This document shows, piece by piece, positions 1-6,228 of a DNA stretch of 6,228 bases. A program made the position numbers and the translations under genes. Below the pieces are notes generated by a model. The model saw only the letters and a program-made list of their open reading frames with translations. It was not told where the DNA came from and searched no databases. This DNA comes from Bacteroidales bacterium (GTDB lineage Bacteria > Bacteroidota > Bacteroidia > Bacteroidales > UBA932), in contig JAGDBY010000022.1 of NCBI GenBank assembly GCA_017958765.1, positions 1 to 6,228 of the forward strand, written 5' to 3'. The stretch's first letter is position 1. Each line of letters begins with the position of its first letter.

Positions 1-62
1 ACCAGCGCCAGCAAGATCACCAGAATGAATATTACCTTATCCCCTTTAAGGTGCAGTTTCAT
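1..62 (-). CDS. ftsW: FtsW, septal peptidoglycan glycosyltransferase (N-terminal fragment)
   Basis: Only the first 20 codons are present; the gene runs off the low-coordinate edge. The start ATG (62-60) overlaps the murD stop as TAATG. The peptide begins M-K-L-H-L-K-G-D-K and passes straight into a hydrophobic stretch (VIFILVILLAL). A short basic head with Leu-Lys-Gly-Asp-Lys before the first membrane helix is what FtsW/RodA-family (SEDS) proteins of Bacteroidota look like. FtsW is the membrane polymerase that joins lipid II into septal glycan and works with FtsI, which is encoded in the same block. The position directly after murD matches the usual dcw order. The start is supported by a good AAGGA site 7 bases upstream. 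The family call rests on a short peptide plus context; no catalytic residues are within the window. Confidence 0.85.
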   Translation of the reverse strand, partial: MKLHLKGDKVIFILVILLAL

Positions 63-1396
63 TACAGTTTCCTTACAGCGGCTTTGAACTGAGCGCCGCG
101 GTCTTCATAATTCTTAAACAGGTCAAAACTTGCGCAGCAAGGGGAAAGCAGCACAGTGTCCCCGTCTTTAGCCAGTTTTGACGCGCATTTTACGGCCTCC
201 TCGGCAGATAGGGTGTCGACTATAGTCTCCACCTTGTCGCTGAAGCTGTCGTGTATCTTCTTATTGTCAACTCCCAGACATACGATGGCGCGGACCTTCT
301 CTTTCACCAGGTCGTAGATAGGAGAGTAGTCATTTCCCTTGTCGGTTCCACCCAGAATCAGCACCACCTTGGTCTTCATGCAGTCCAGCGCATACCAGGT
401 AGAGTTGACGTTGGTCGCTTTGGAGTCGTTGATATAGAGAACGCCTCCTACTGAGAGCACCTTCTCCATTCTGTGCTCCACACCTTCGAAATTCATCAGC
501 GACTTGCGGATCACCTCGTTGTCGATGTTAACGACCTTTGCAGTGATGGCGGCCGCCATAGAGTTGTAGATATTGTGTTTGCCCTGAAGAGCCAGCTCTT
601 CCAGGAACATCTCGTAATCCTCGCTGTCGTACTTGACAACCATCTTGCCGTCCTCGATGAAAGCGCCCTGAGCCACTTTGTGCTCCTGGCTGAAAGGAAG
701 TTTGCGAGATTGGATTACAATCTTATTAAGCTGATTTATAGTTATTTCGTCGTCGCTGCAAAATATGAAGCAGTCTTCAGGGTTCATATTCTGGGTGATG
801 CGGAACTTAGCGTTTATGTAGTTCTGCATATCGTACCCGTAGCGGTCCAGATGGTCCGGGGTAATGTTGAGCAGGACAGCGATGTCGGCCTTGAACTCGT
901 ACATTCCGTCCAGCTGAAAACTGCTGATCTCCAACACATAGTAGTCGTGCTGCTCAGTAGCTACCTGATAAGCGTAGCTTTTGCCGATGTTGCCGCCCAG
1001 ACCGACGTTGAGTCCGGCATTCTTCAACAGAAAATAGATCATTGAAGTCGTGGTGGTCTTGCCGTTGCTGCCTGTGATGCAGATCTTCTTGGCGGTGTCA
1101 TACCTTCCCGCAAACTCTATCTCCGAGATAACCGAGATGCCTCTCTTGTTGGCTTCCACGATAAGCGGTGAAGAATCCGGAATCCCCGGGCTCTTTATAA
1201 TCTCGTTGGCGCTGAGAATGATCTCCTCGCTGTGCTTCCCCTCCTCAAACGGTATCCCGTGCCTGTAGAGCATGTCTTTGTATTTGTCCGAAATCTTCGA
1301 ATGGTCTGACAAGAATACTTCAAACCCCTTCATCTGCGCAAGTACGGCAGCTCCCACGCCGCTCTCTCCTCCGCCTAGTACTACAATTTTCTTCAT
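62..1396 (-). CDS. murD: UDP-N-acetylmuramoyl-L-alanine--D-glutamate ligase MurD
   Basis: This cytoplasmic Mur ligase adds D-glutamate to UDP-MurNAc-L-Ala using ATP. At 444 residues it has the normal MurD length. The N-terminal Rossmann-like domain opens with VVLGGGESG (about 5-13), the uracil-binding side, followed by KSPGIP (68-73). The central ATPase domain carries the P-loop GSNGKTTTT (109-117), GGNIG (134-138), the EISSFQL block (156-162) and ITPDHLDRY (178-186). K197 in NAKFR is the likely carbamylated lysine, by analogy with E. coli K198. The linker to the C-terminal domain has HRME (308-311) and NDSKATNVNST (323-333), and the end has LSPCCASFDLFKNYEDRG (417-434), a MurD signature. The start lies 2 bases after the mraY TAG. 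No well-spaced ribosome binding site is seen, so coupling to mraY translation is likely. The TAA stop overlaps the ftsW ATG. All key motifs are intact. Confidence 0.98.
   Translation of the reverse strand: MKKIVVLGGGESGVGAAVLAQMKGFEVFLSDHSKISDKYKDMLYRHGIPFEEGKHSEEIILSANEIIKSPGIPDSSPLIVEANKRGISVISEIEFAGRYDTAKKICITGSNGKTTTTSMIYFLLKNAGLNVGLGGNIGKSYAYQVATEQHDYYVLEISSFQLDGMYEFKADIAVLLNITPDHLDRYGYDMQNYINAKFRITQNMNPEDCFIFCSDDEITINQLNKIVIQSRKLPFSQEHKVAQGAFIEDGKMVVKYDSEDYEMFLEELALQGKHNIYNSMAAAITAKVVNIDNEVIRKSLMNFEGVEHRMEKVLSVGGVLYINDSKATNVNSTWYALDCMKTKVVLILGGTDKGNDYSPIYDLVKEKVRAIVCLGVDNKKIHDSFSDKVETIVDTLSAEEAVKCASKLAKDGDTVLLSPCCASFDLFKNYEDRGAQFKAAVRKL
70..74 (-). promoter_or_regulatory. Shine-Dalgarno site of ftsW
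   Basis: The minus strand reads TAAGGAAACTGTAATG here, giving AAGGA with a 7-base spacer to the ftsW ATG. It lies inside the last codons of murD (Val-Arg-Lys-Leu-stop). It is the clearest ribosome binding site in the window and fixes the ftsW start. The other junctions show only weak sites or none. Confidence 0.6.
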
Positions 1397-1398
1397 TC

Positions 1399-2667
1399 CT
1401 ATCTGATTTTTAAGGTAACCAGTGTCAGCACGCCGAGCAGGATTGATACGATGCAGAATCTTATCACAATCTTTGCCTCAGGCAGCGGCACGGTAGGTTT
1501 CTTTATAATTGCTTCGTTGTTTTCTTTCTGATAATGATGGTGCAGGGGAGCCATCTTGAACACTCTCACACCCGCTCCGTATTTCTTCTTTGTGTATTTG
1601 AAGTAGCACCTCTGGATAATCACAGAGAGGCTCTCCACCAGGAATATTCCGCAGAGAATAGGGAGGAGCAGCTCTTTTCTGATAAGGACTGCGCACACGC
1701 CTATGATACCTCCGAGGGTAAGGCTTCCGGTATCTCCCATAAAGACCTGAGCAGGGAAGGAGTTGTACCAGAGGAATCCCAGCAGGGCTCCTATGAAGGC
1801 GCACATAAATACAAGTATCTCACCGCTGTTCGGGATATACATTATGTTCAGGTAGTCGGAGTAGACTATGTGGCCGCTCAGATAAGCCAGAATACCCAGC
1901 GTGGTCCCTATTATTGCGCTGACCCCCGTGGTCAGCCCGTCCATGCCGTCGGTCAGATTGGCTCCGTTAGAGCAGGCAGTAATGATGAATATGATTACCA
2001 GAATGTAGATAATCCATTTGAAGTAGTCGCCGAACTTCCCTTTGAAAGGTGAGAGCCACTTATAGTCGAACTCGTTGTTCTTCACGAACGGGATGGTGGT
2101 TTTGGTATTCTCAAGAGACACTACGCTGCCGATGTTGCCGGCCGCTGCAATCTCCACCTGAGAATCGTAGTTGTTATTGTGCTTGTCTCTGAATCCCAGC
2201 TGGCTGCTGAAGCAGAGTGTAAGGCCTACCACAAGACCCAAGGTGACCTGACCTATGATCTTGTACTTGCCCCGGATTCCCTCCTTATTGTGTTTGAAGA
2301 CCTTGGTATAATCGTCTGTAAAGCCTATGAGACCAAGCCACAAAGTGGTGATTATCAGCAGAATGTTGTTGATGTTGGTGAGGTCTCCGAAGAGCAGGAT
2401 AGGGACGATGATCGAGGCGATGATAATGATGCCTCCCATAGTAGGGGTCCCTTTCTTGGCCAGCTGACCCTCCAGTCCGAGATCGCGGATCTCTTCTCCG
2501 ATTTGTTTTTTCTGGAGGAAACCGATGGTCTTTCTGCCCATTATAAGTGCAGTGGCTATAGCGGCTATACTGCAGCAGATTGCGCGGAATGAGATGTAAC
2601 TCATCAATCCGATACCCGGGAAGTCATATCCCTGCGCTTTTAAATATTCAAACAGATGGTATATCAT
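1399..2667 (-). CDS. mraY: Phospho-N-acetylmuramoyl-pentapeptide transferase MraY (long form)
   Basis: This integral membrane enzyme transfers phospho-MurNAc-pentapeptide from the UDP precursor to undecaprenyl phosphate, giving lipid I. Family motifs are KKGTPTMGG (71-79), GFTDDYTK (115-122, with the D118/D119 pair), NGANLTDGMDGL (234-245), FMGDTGSLTLGG (309-320, with D312) and the cytoplasmic APLHHHY (373-379). About ten hydrophobic segments are visible, roughly at 21-43, 78-95, 100-117, 136-152, 217-233, 245-263, 283-300, 313-330, 332-352 and 400-420. The protein has 422 residues, about 60 more than the E. coli enzyme. The surplus sits mainly at about 155-214, a polar Asn-rich stretch between helices 4 and 5 on the periplasmic side by the known MraY topology. 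This long form is typical of Bacteroidota. The gene follows the murE stop by 6 bases (TTTGTT) without a recognisable ribosome binding site. The in-frame murE TAG prevents any longer start. Confidence 0.98.
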   Translation of the reverse strand: MIYHLFEYLKAQGYDFPGIGLMSYISFRAICCSIAAIATALIMGRKTIGFLQKKQIGEEIRDLGLEGQLAKKGTPTMGGIIIIASIIVPILLFGDLTNINNILLIITTLWLGLIGFTDDYTKVFKHNKEGIRGKYKIIGQVTLGLVVGLTLCFSSQLGFRDKHNNNYDSQVEIAAAGNIGSVVSLENTKTTIPFVKNNEFDYKWLSPFKGKFGDYFKWIIYILVIIFIITACSNGANLTDGMDGLTTGVSAIIGTTLGILAYLSGHIVYSDYLNIMYIPNSGEILVFMCAFIGALLGFLWYNSFPAQVFMGDTGSLTLGGIIGVCAVLIRKELLLPILCGIFLVESLSVIIQRCYFKYTKKKYGAGVRVFKMAPLHHHYQKENNEAIIKKPTVPLPEAKIVIRFCIVSILLGVLTLVTLKIR

Positions 2668-2673
2668 AACAAA

Positions 2674-4119
2674 CTACATTTCGTTAAAAGCTTCGGCTAT
2701 CACCTCTTTGTCGTCAAAGTGGTGTTTGGTGGTGCCTATAATTTGATAATCTTCGTGTCCTTTGCCAGCAACCAGAATTACGGCTCCCTCAGGGGCGAAC
2801 TTGATTGCGCTGAAAATTGCCTCCCGGCGGTCGGTGATGAACACCGATTTCGCCCTTGTAGCGCTGTCCATGCCGGCTTTGATATCCTCAATGATATCTT
2901 CCGGCTTCTCATTGCGCGGATTGTCAGAGGTTACTACCACTCGGTCGGCGTATTTACCTGCGATAACTCCCATCTCCGGGCGTTTGGTCTTGTCTCTGTT
3001 GCCGCCGCAACCGAAAACGCAGATCAGGCAGCGTCCGGCTGCAGTCTCTTTGAGAGTAGTGAGAACATTCTCCAGAGCATCCGGCGTGTGTGCATAGTCC
3101 ACAACGGCCGTCAGATCATTCTTGCCTCTGATATATTCCAGCCTTCCGCTTACGGAAGTAAGGGAGCTCATAGCCACCAGCACGTCCTCTTTGTCTGCTC
3201 CCAGCAATATAGCTGCAGAATAGACCGCGAGAAGGTTGTATGCGTTGTGTTTTCCGATGAACTGAGTCCACACCTGAGTCCCGTCAATCTTCAGAAGCAT
3301 CCCCTCCATGGTCTCGTCGAGCACTTTGCACTTGAAGTCGGCCATCTTGGTGCAGGAGTAGCGGTACACTTTGGCCGGGGTATTCTGCACCATCACGTTT
3401 CCGTTACGGTCATCTATATTGGTGAGGGCGAAAGCGTCTTTGCCCAGATTATCGAAGAATGACTTCTTGCATCTGAGATAATTGTCAAAAGTCTTGTGGT
3501 AGTCGAGGTGGTCGTGGGTTATGTTAGAGAAGATGCCGCCCCTGAATGTAAGGCCGCACACTCTGTCTTGATCCAGAGAGTGGGAGCTGACCTCCATAAA
3601 GCAGTACTCGCATCCCCGCTCCACCATTTGGGCGAACAGGGCGTTCAGTTCCACAGGGTCCGGGGTGGTGTGCTCGGTAGGATATACGTCCTTGTCTATG
3701 TAATTGGCTATAGTAGAGACCAGTCCGCAGCAGTAACCCAGTTTGGAGAACATTCTGTAAAGCAGAGTCACCGTGGTGGTCTTGCCGTTGGTGCCGGTTA
3801 TTCCCACCAGATTCAGTTTCGATGACGGAGAATCGTAGAAGTTGTTTGCAGCCAGGGCAAGCGCCTTTCTGCTGTTAGCAACTCTGATCCGGGTCACATT
3901 CAGGTCCGGGCATTCAGTCTCGAAAATGACTGCGACGGCTCCGTTCTCCACCGCCTTGTCAATGTAGCGGTGTCCGTCAGATTCATTTCCGTTGATAGCC
4001 ACAAACAGAGACCCGCCGGTGCATTTCCTCGAATCGAAGCAAATGCCGCTGATGTCAAGCTCGCTCTCACCGTTGAAAGCGTCTATCTCAATCCCTTTTA
4101 GAATCTTCTCCAGTTTCAT
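2674..4119 (-). CDS. murE: UDP-MurNAc-L-Ala-D-Glu--meso-2,6-diaminopimelate ligase MurE
   Basis: This cytoplasmic Mur ligase adds the third stem-peptide residue to UDP-MurNAc-L-Ala-D-Glu with ATP. At 481 residues it has normal MurE length. The N-terminal UDP-binding domain includes DSRK (29-32) and GSLFVAINGN (36-45). The ATPase domain has the P-loop GTNGKTTT (109-116), HTTPDP (150-155), EVSSHSLDQDRV (176-187) and THDHLDYH (201-208). K218 in RCKKSFF is the likely carbamylated lysine, by alignment with E. coli K224. The C-terminal domain has SGRLEYI (324-330), DYAHTPDALE (341-350), FGCGGNRDKTKRPEMG (369-384), DNPR (399-402) and GKGHE (452-456). DNPR is the known determinant for meso-DAP rather than lysine. 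The start is 1 base after the ftsI TAA, with a weak AGGT 8 bases upstream. The stop is followed by mraY after 6 bases. Nothing is missing. Confidence 0.98.
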   Translation of the reverse strand: MKLEKILKGIEIDAFNGESELDISGICFDSRKCTGGSLFVAINGNESDGHRYIDKAVENGAVAVIFETECPDLNVTRIRVANSRKALALAANNFYDSPSSKLNLVGITGTNGKTTTVTLLYRMFSKLGYCCGLVSTIANYIDKDVYPTEHTTPDPVELNALFAQMVERGCEYCFMEVSSHSLDQDRVCGLTFRGGIFSNITHDHLDYHKTFDNYLRCKKSFFDNLGKDAFALTNIDDRNGNVMVQNTPAKVYRYSCTKMADFKCKVLDETMEGMLLKIDGTQVWTQFIGKHNAYNLLAVYSAAILLGADKEDVLVAMSSLTSVSGRLEYIRGKNDLTAVVDYAHTPDALENVLTTLKETAAGRCLICVFGCGGNRDKTKRPEMGVIAGKYADRVVVTSDNPRNEKPEDIIEDIKAGMDSATRAKSVFITDRREAIFSAIKFAPEGAVILVAGKGHEDYQIIGTTKHHFDDKEVIAEAFNEM

Positions 4120-4120
4120 A

Positions 4121-6148
4121 TTATTTACCTGTTTCAGATAGTACTATTTCTATTGTTTTATTATCGCCGTCGAGAAGCTTTCCGGCCTCCGGTATCTGGG
4201 ATACCACACGTCCCTGTCCCTGCGCTTTCACTTTGTATCCGGCTGATTCTATGGCATATATCGCTTCTCTCATCCCCATCCCGAGTACATAAGGGACTCC
4301 GAGAATGGTATCGTTGACGCTGTAATTGTCGTATGTGATAATCTCCGGCATCGCCCCGCTTACCACCGTCCCCTCGTTCCAGTCGGGCGAAGAAGCGTAG
4401 ATATTGTTGGCTATTTCGCAGGCAACAGGACCTCCCCAGGTGCCGCCGTAGAAGTTCTTGTTGGCAAGGCGTGAATAGACTACAACTATCACCGAGTATT
4501 TAGGATCTTCATACGGGAAGAATCCTACAAAAGATCCCTGGTGTTTCTTTCTGCCCGAAGCGTCCACATATCCTCCTCCCGAAAGGGCGATTCTGGCTGT
4601 ACCGGTCTTTCCGGCCACAGCTACCTTGCAGTCTTTGAACGCGGTCCTCGCAGTACCGTTCTCGCCGATAACCACGCCCCTGAGGGCTTCCCGGACTGTT
4701 TTAACGGTCTCTTCGCTGCACACTCTTCCGATCTCCTCCACAGGATAGGTCTTCTCTATCACTCCGTTTCTCTGCAGGTTCAGCAGAAGATGAGGCTTGA
4801 CCATAATTCCGTTGTTGGCTATCGCGTTGTAGAATGAGAGAATATGGAGGGGAGTGAGCTCCACTGCGTAGCCCATTCCGATCTGAGGCAGGTCGGCAGC
4901 GCTCCAGTATGGGTCGCTCGGCTCCCTGATAGTGGCCTTGGCAAGCCCCGGGATGTCAAAAGTGTAGTTGTATGTGATCTTGCGGTCGTTCTTCAGTTTG
5001 TCCACGAATTCCTGAGGGTTGCTGTCATAGCACTCTCCGGCGATACGCCTGAAAACATTGTTGGAAGATATCTCCAAACCCTTCTTCACCGTAATAGTGG
5101 TGTAATTCCTCAGATAGGTATCCTCGAACGGCTGTTTCACTTTGTAGTATTTCCAATATACGTCCGCCGGCTGGGTAGTCTCAAGAGTTACTTTGCCATC
5201 CTCGATTGCAGTAACCAGCGTCGCCAGTTTGAACACGGAACCCGGCTCGCCTCTTCTGCCGATTGCGTAGTTGTAGGTTTCGGTGAAGTTGCCGCCCGGA
5301 CTTTTCTCCATATTGACCATCGCCTTTATCTCTCCGGTGTGAACGTCCATCACTATAGCGCAGCCCGCCTCAAGATCCTCCTCGCCGTTGATTCTGCTCA
5401 GGAGCGCCTTCTGGGCGATATCCTGGATGTTTACGTCGATACTGATCTGAACGTCCATTCCGTTGATAGGAGGGACGAGCTCTTTTTCCACATCCACAAT
5501 CCACTCGTTGTGCTCGATGAGCCTCATAGGGGTAGAACCCGGGATTCCCCTCAGAACGGAGTCCATTGAGGCCTCGATGCCCACCCTCGGAATCTCTGTA
5601 TAGGTGGTAAGATGCCCCAGCGTTCTGAAAGCCAGATTGCCGTAAGGATACTCCCTGTGGTCTATCTGCTCCACGATCAGTCCGCCTCTGGCCTGGCCTC
5701 TCTCGAGAATAGGGTATTTGCTGATGGCTTTCATCTCTTCGTAAGAGACGTGCTGTTTGAGAAGGCGGATGTATTTTCTCCCTCTTCCGTCGCGGCAGCT
5801 TTTCAGCAGGGCCTCGTATTCAGAAGCGCTTTTCTCTTTGTAAGCATCGGCGAGACATTTGGAGAGGGCTGCCACGTTGTCATAGAAGTAGGCGCTGTCC
5901 ACCACGGTACAGTCCATCGCAATGTAATACTCCGGGATGGAGAATGCCAGGTATCTTCCGTCGGCAGCCAGAATGCTGCCCCTTGTAGCCTCGGTCTCCA
6001 CCACCTTCTCGGTGTCTTTGGTCATCGGGTGGTCGGCGTACCTGAGCGGGTCGAAGAACTGCAGATGCACCATCTTGCCGATCGCGCAGAGGGCGACGGC
6101 GATGAAAGCGAAATAGACGAATCCTATGCGTGAAAAGTTACTTCTCAT
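4121..6148 (-). CDS. ftsI: Division-specific class B penicillin-binding protein (FtsI/PBP3) with C-terminal PASTA domain
   Basis: This inner-membrane D,D-transpeptidase cross-links septal peptidoglycan as partner of FtsW. It has 675 residues. A short cytoplasmic head (MRSNFSR) is followed by one membrane anchor (about 9-27). The class B dimerisation/pedestal region includes ATRGSILAADGRYLA (54-68), RTLGHL (175-180) and GIEASMDSVLRGIPG (190-204). The transpeptidase domain follows from about 260. The active-site motifs are complete: SVFK (304-307, nucleophile S304), SSN (361-363) and KTGT (514-517). A single PASTA domain fills about 614-671 (GVPYVLGMGMREAIYAIE and following), as in Bacteroidota division PBPs and Bacillus SpoVD. 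E. coli FtsI (588 residues) lacks it. The ATG overlaps the stop of the preceding FtsL-like gene as ATGA, and no properly spaced ribosome binding site is seen. Its place between ftsL and murE separates it from an elongation PBP2, which is normally encoded near mreBCD/rodA. Confidence 0.97.
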   Translation of the reverse strand: MRSNFSRIGFVYFAFIAVALCAIGKMVHLQFFDPLRYADHPMTKDTEKVVETEATRGSILAADGRYLAFSIPEYYIAMDCTVVDSAYFYDNVAALSKCLADAYKEKSASEYEALLKSCRDGRGRKYIRLLKQHVSYEEMKAISKYPILERGQARGGLIVEQIDHREYPYGNLAFRTLGHLTTYTEIPRVGIEASMDSVLRGIPGSTPMRLIEHNEWIVDVEKELVPPINGMDVQISIDVNIQDIAQKALLSRINGEEDLEAGCAIVMDVHTGEIKAMVNMEKSPGGNFTETYNYAIGRRGEPGSVFKLATLVTAIEDGKVTLETTQPADVYWKYYKVKQPFEDTYLRNYTTITVKKGLEISSNNVFRRIAGECYDSNPQEFVDKLKNDRKITYNYTFDIPGLAKATIREPSDPYWSAADLPQIGMGYAVELTPLHILSFYNAIANNGIMVKPHLLLNLQRNGVIEKTYPVEEIGRVCSEETVKTVREALRGVVIGENGTARTAFKDCKVAVAGKTGTARIALSGGGYVDASGRKKHQGSFVGFFPYEDPKYSVIVVVYSRLANKNFYGGTWGGPVACEIANNIYASSPDWNEGTVVSGAMPEIITYDNYSVNDTILGVPYVLGMGMREAIYAIESAGYKVKAQGQGRVVSQIPEAGKLLDGDNKTIEIVLSETGK

Positions 6149-6228
6149 TTCTCGATAATAAGTCTCTTCGGCGGCTCTTCAGGCGCGTGCAGTTTGTTGT
6201 TTCCGTTCTTGAGAAGGAGTTCCTCGAT
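6145..6228 (-). CDS. FtsL-like cell division protein (C-terminal fragment)
   Basis: An open frame enters from the high-coordinate edge, covers 27 codons and ends in TGA (6147-6145), overlapping the ftsI ATG as ATGA. The peptide reads I-E-E-L-L-L-K-N-G-N-N-K-L-H and then APEEPPKRLIIEK. Members of the FtsL-like family of Bacteroidota are short single-pass proteins encoded directly before ftsI, and their tails typically have a Gly-x-x-Leu turn followed by a Pro-Pro-Lys/Arg motif and a hydrophobic end; this fragment fits that pattern. In the divisome such a protein would help bring FtsI and FtsW to the septum. The membrane segment and coiled coil, which would settle the call, lie outside the window. 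The assignment rests on position, the overlap and tail composition. Confidence 0.72.
   Translation of the reverse strand: MEELLLKNGNNKLHAPEEPPKRLIIEK

Noticed and set aside
1478..1804. A 108-codon minus-strand frame inside mraY in another phase
   Set aside because: It lies wholly within the part of mraY encoding the conserved helices and the APLHHHY motif. The translation is Arg/Pro/Ser-rich without family features, as expected of an out-of-frame reading.
2668..2700. The murE-mraY junction as a possible internal terminator or promoter
   Set aside because: It is the longest gap, yet only 6 bases. I see no GC-rich stem followed by a T-run, nor a clear Bacteroidota-type -33/-7 promoter pair.
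2656..3462. A 268-codon open frame on the plus strand opposite murE, a candidate antisense gene
   Set aside because: Its codons lie in exact register opposite the murE codons, where a stop appears only if murE uses TTA, CTA or TCA. Those codons seem avoided here, so long mirror frames arise for free. The translation resembles no family, and murE is intact with all its motifs.
4580..4617. Sequence around the KTGT motif of ftsI, checked for damage that would suggest an altered beta-lactam target
   Set aside because: The KTGT, SVFK and SSN motifs are all intact and regularly spaced. Resistance cannot be inferred from single residues without a close reference.
4844..5569. A 241-codon plus-strand open frame opposite ftsI (also 5612-6133 and 4541-4837)
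   Set aside because: These too are in direct register opposite the ftsI codons, as are 473-1045 opposite murD and 1534-2052 and 2179-2592 opposite mraY. One codon-usage effect explains all of them. None gives a recognisable protein.
1..6228. Possible undescribed system, mobile element, CRISPR array, tRNA/rRNA gene or attachment site
   Set aside because: Nearly every base belongs to a recognisable dcw gene with intact motifs. There are no gaps, direct repeats, inverted termini or foreign-looking genes to support such a claim.

Overview
The window is a piece of a bacterial division and cell wall (dcw) cluster. It is read entirely from the minus strand and is packed almost without intergenic DNA. 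In transcription order, from high to low coordinates, it holds the C-terminal end of a short FtsL-like division protein (6145-6228), the division transpeptidase ftsI with a C-terminal PASTA domain (4121-6148), murE (2674-4119), mraY (1399-2667), murD (62-1396) and the first 20 codons of ftsW (1-62, running off the window).

The organism is most likely a member of the Bacteroidota, probably Bacteroidales. Four things point there: the order ftsL-ftsI-murE-mraY-murD-ftsW with no murF between murE and mraY; an MraY of 422 residues with a roughly 60-residue extracytoplasmic insert; the tail of the FtsL-like protein, with a Pro-Pro-Lys motif followed by a hydrophobic end; and mostly weak or absent Shine-Dalgarno sites. 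The DNPR motif of MurE indicates meso-diaminopimelate as the third stem-peptide residue, so a Gram-negative type peptidoglycan. Genus and species cannot be fixed from this sequence.

The genes form a functional chain. MurD and MurE add D-Glu and meso-DAP to the UDP-MurNAc peptide in the cytoplasm. MraY moves the finished phospho-MurNAc-pentapeptide to undecaprenyl phosphate to make lipid I. FtsW, the glycan polymerase, and FtsI, the transpeptidase, use the flipped lipid II at the division septum, with FtsL as part of the divisome scaffold. MurF and MurG are needed for the same pathway and are not in the window.

Every junction is an overlap or a gap of at most 6 bases (ATGA, 1 nt, 6 nt, 2 nt, TAATG). 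No terminator or convincing promoter is visible, so the block looks like the inside of one long, translationally coupled operon. All catalytic motifs inspected are intact. I saw no mobile element, CRISPR array, RNA gene or repeat, and no sign of a previously undescribed system. This is a conserved core region.
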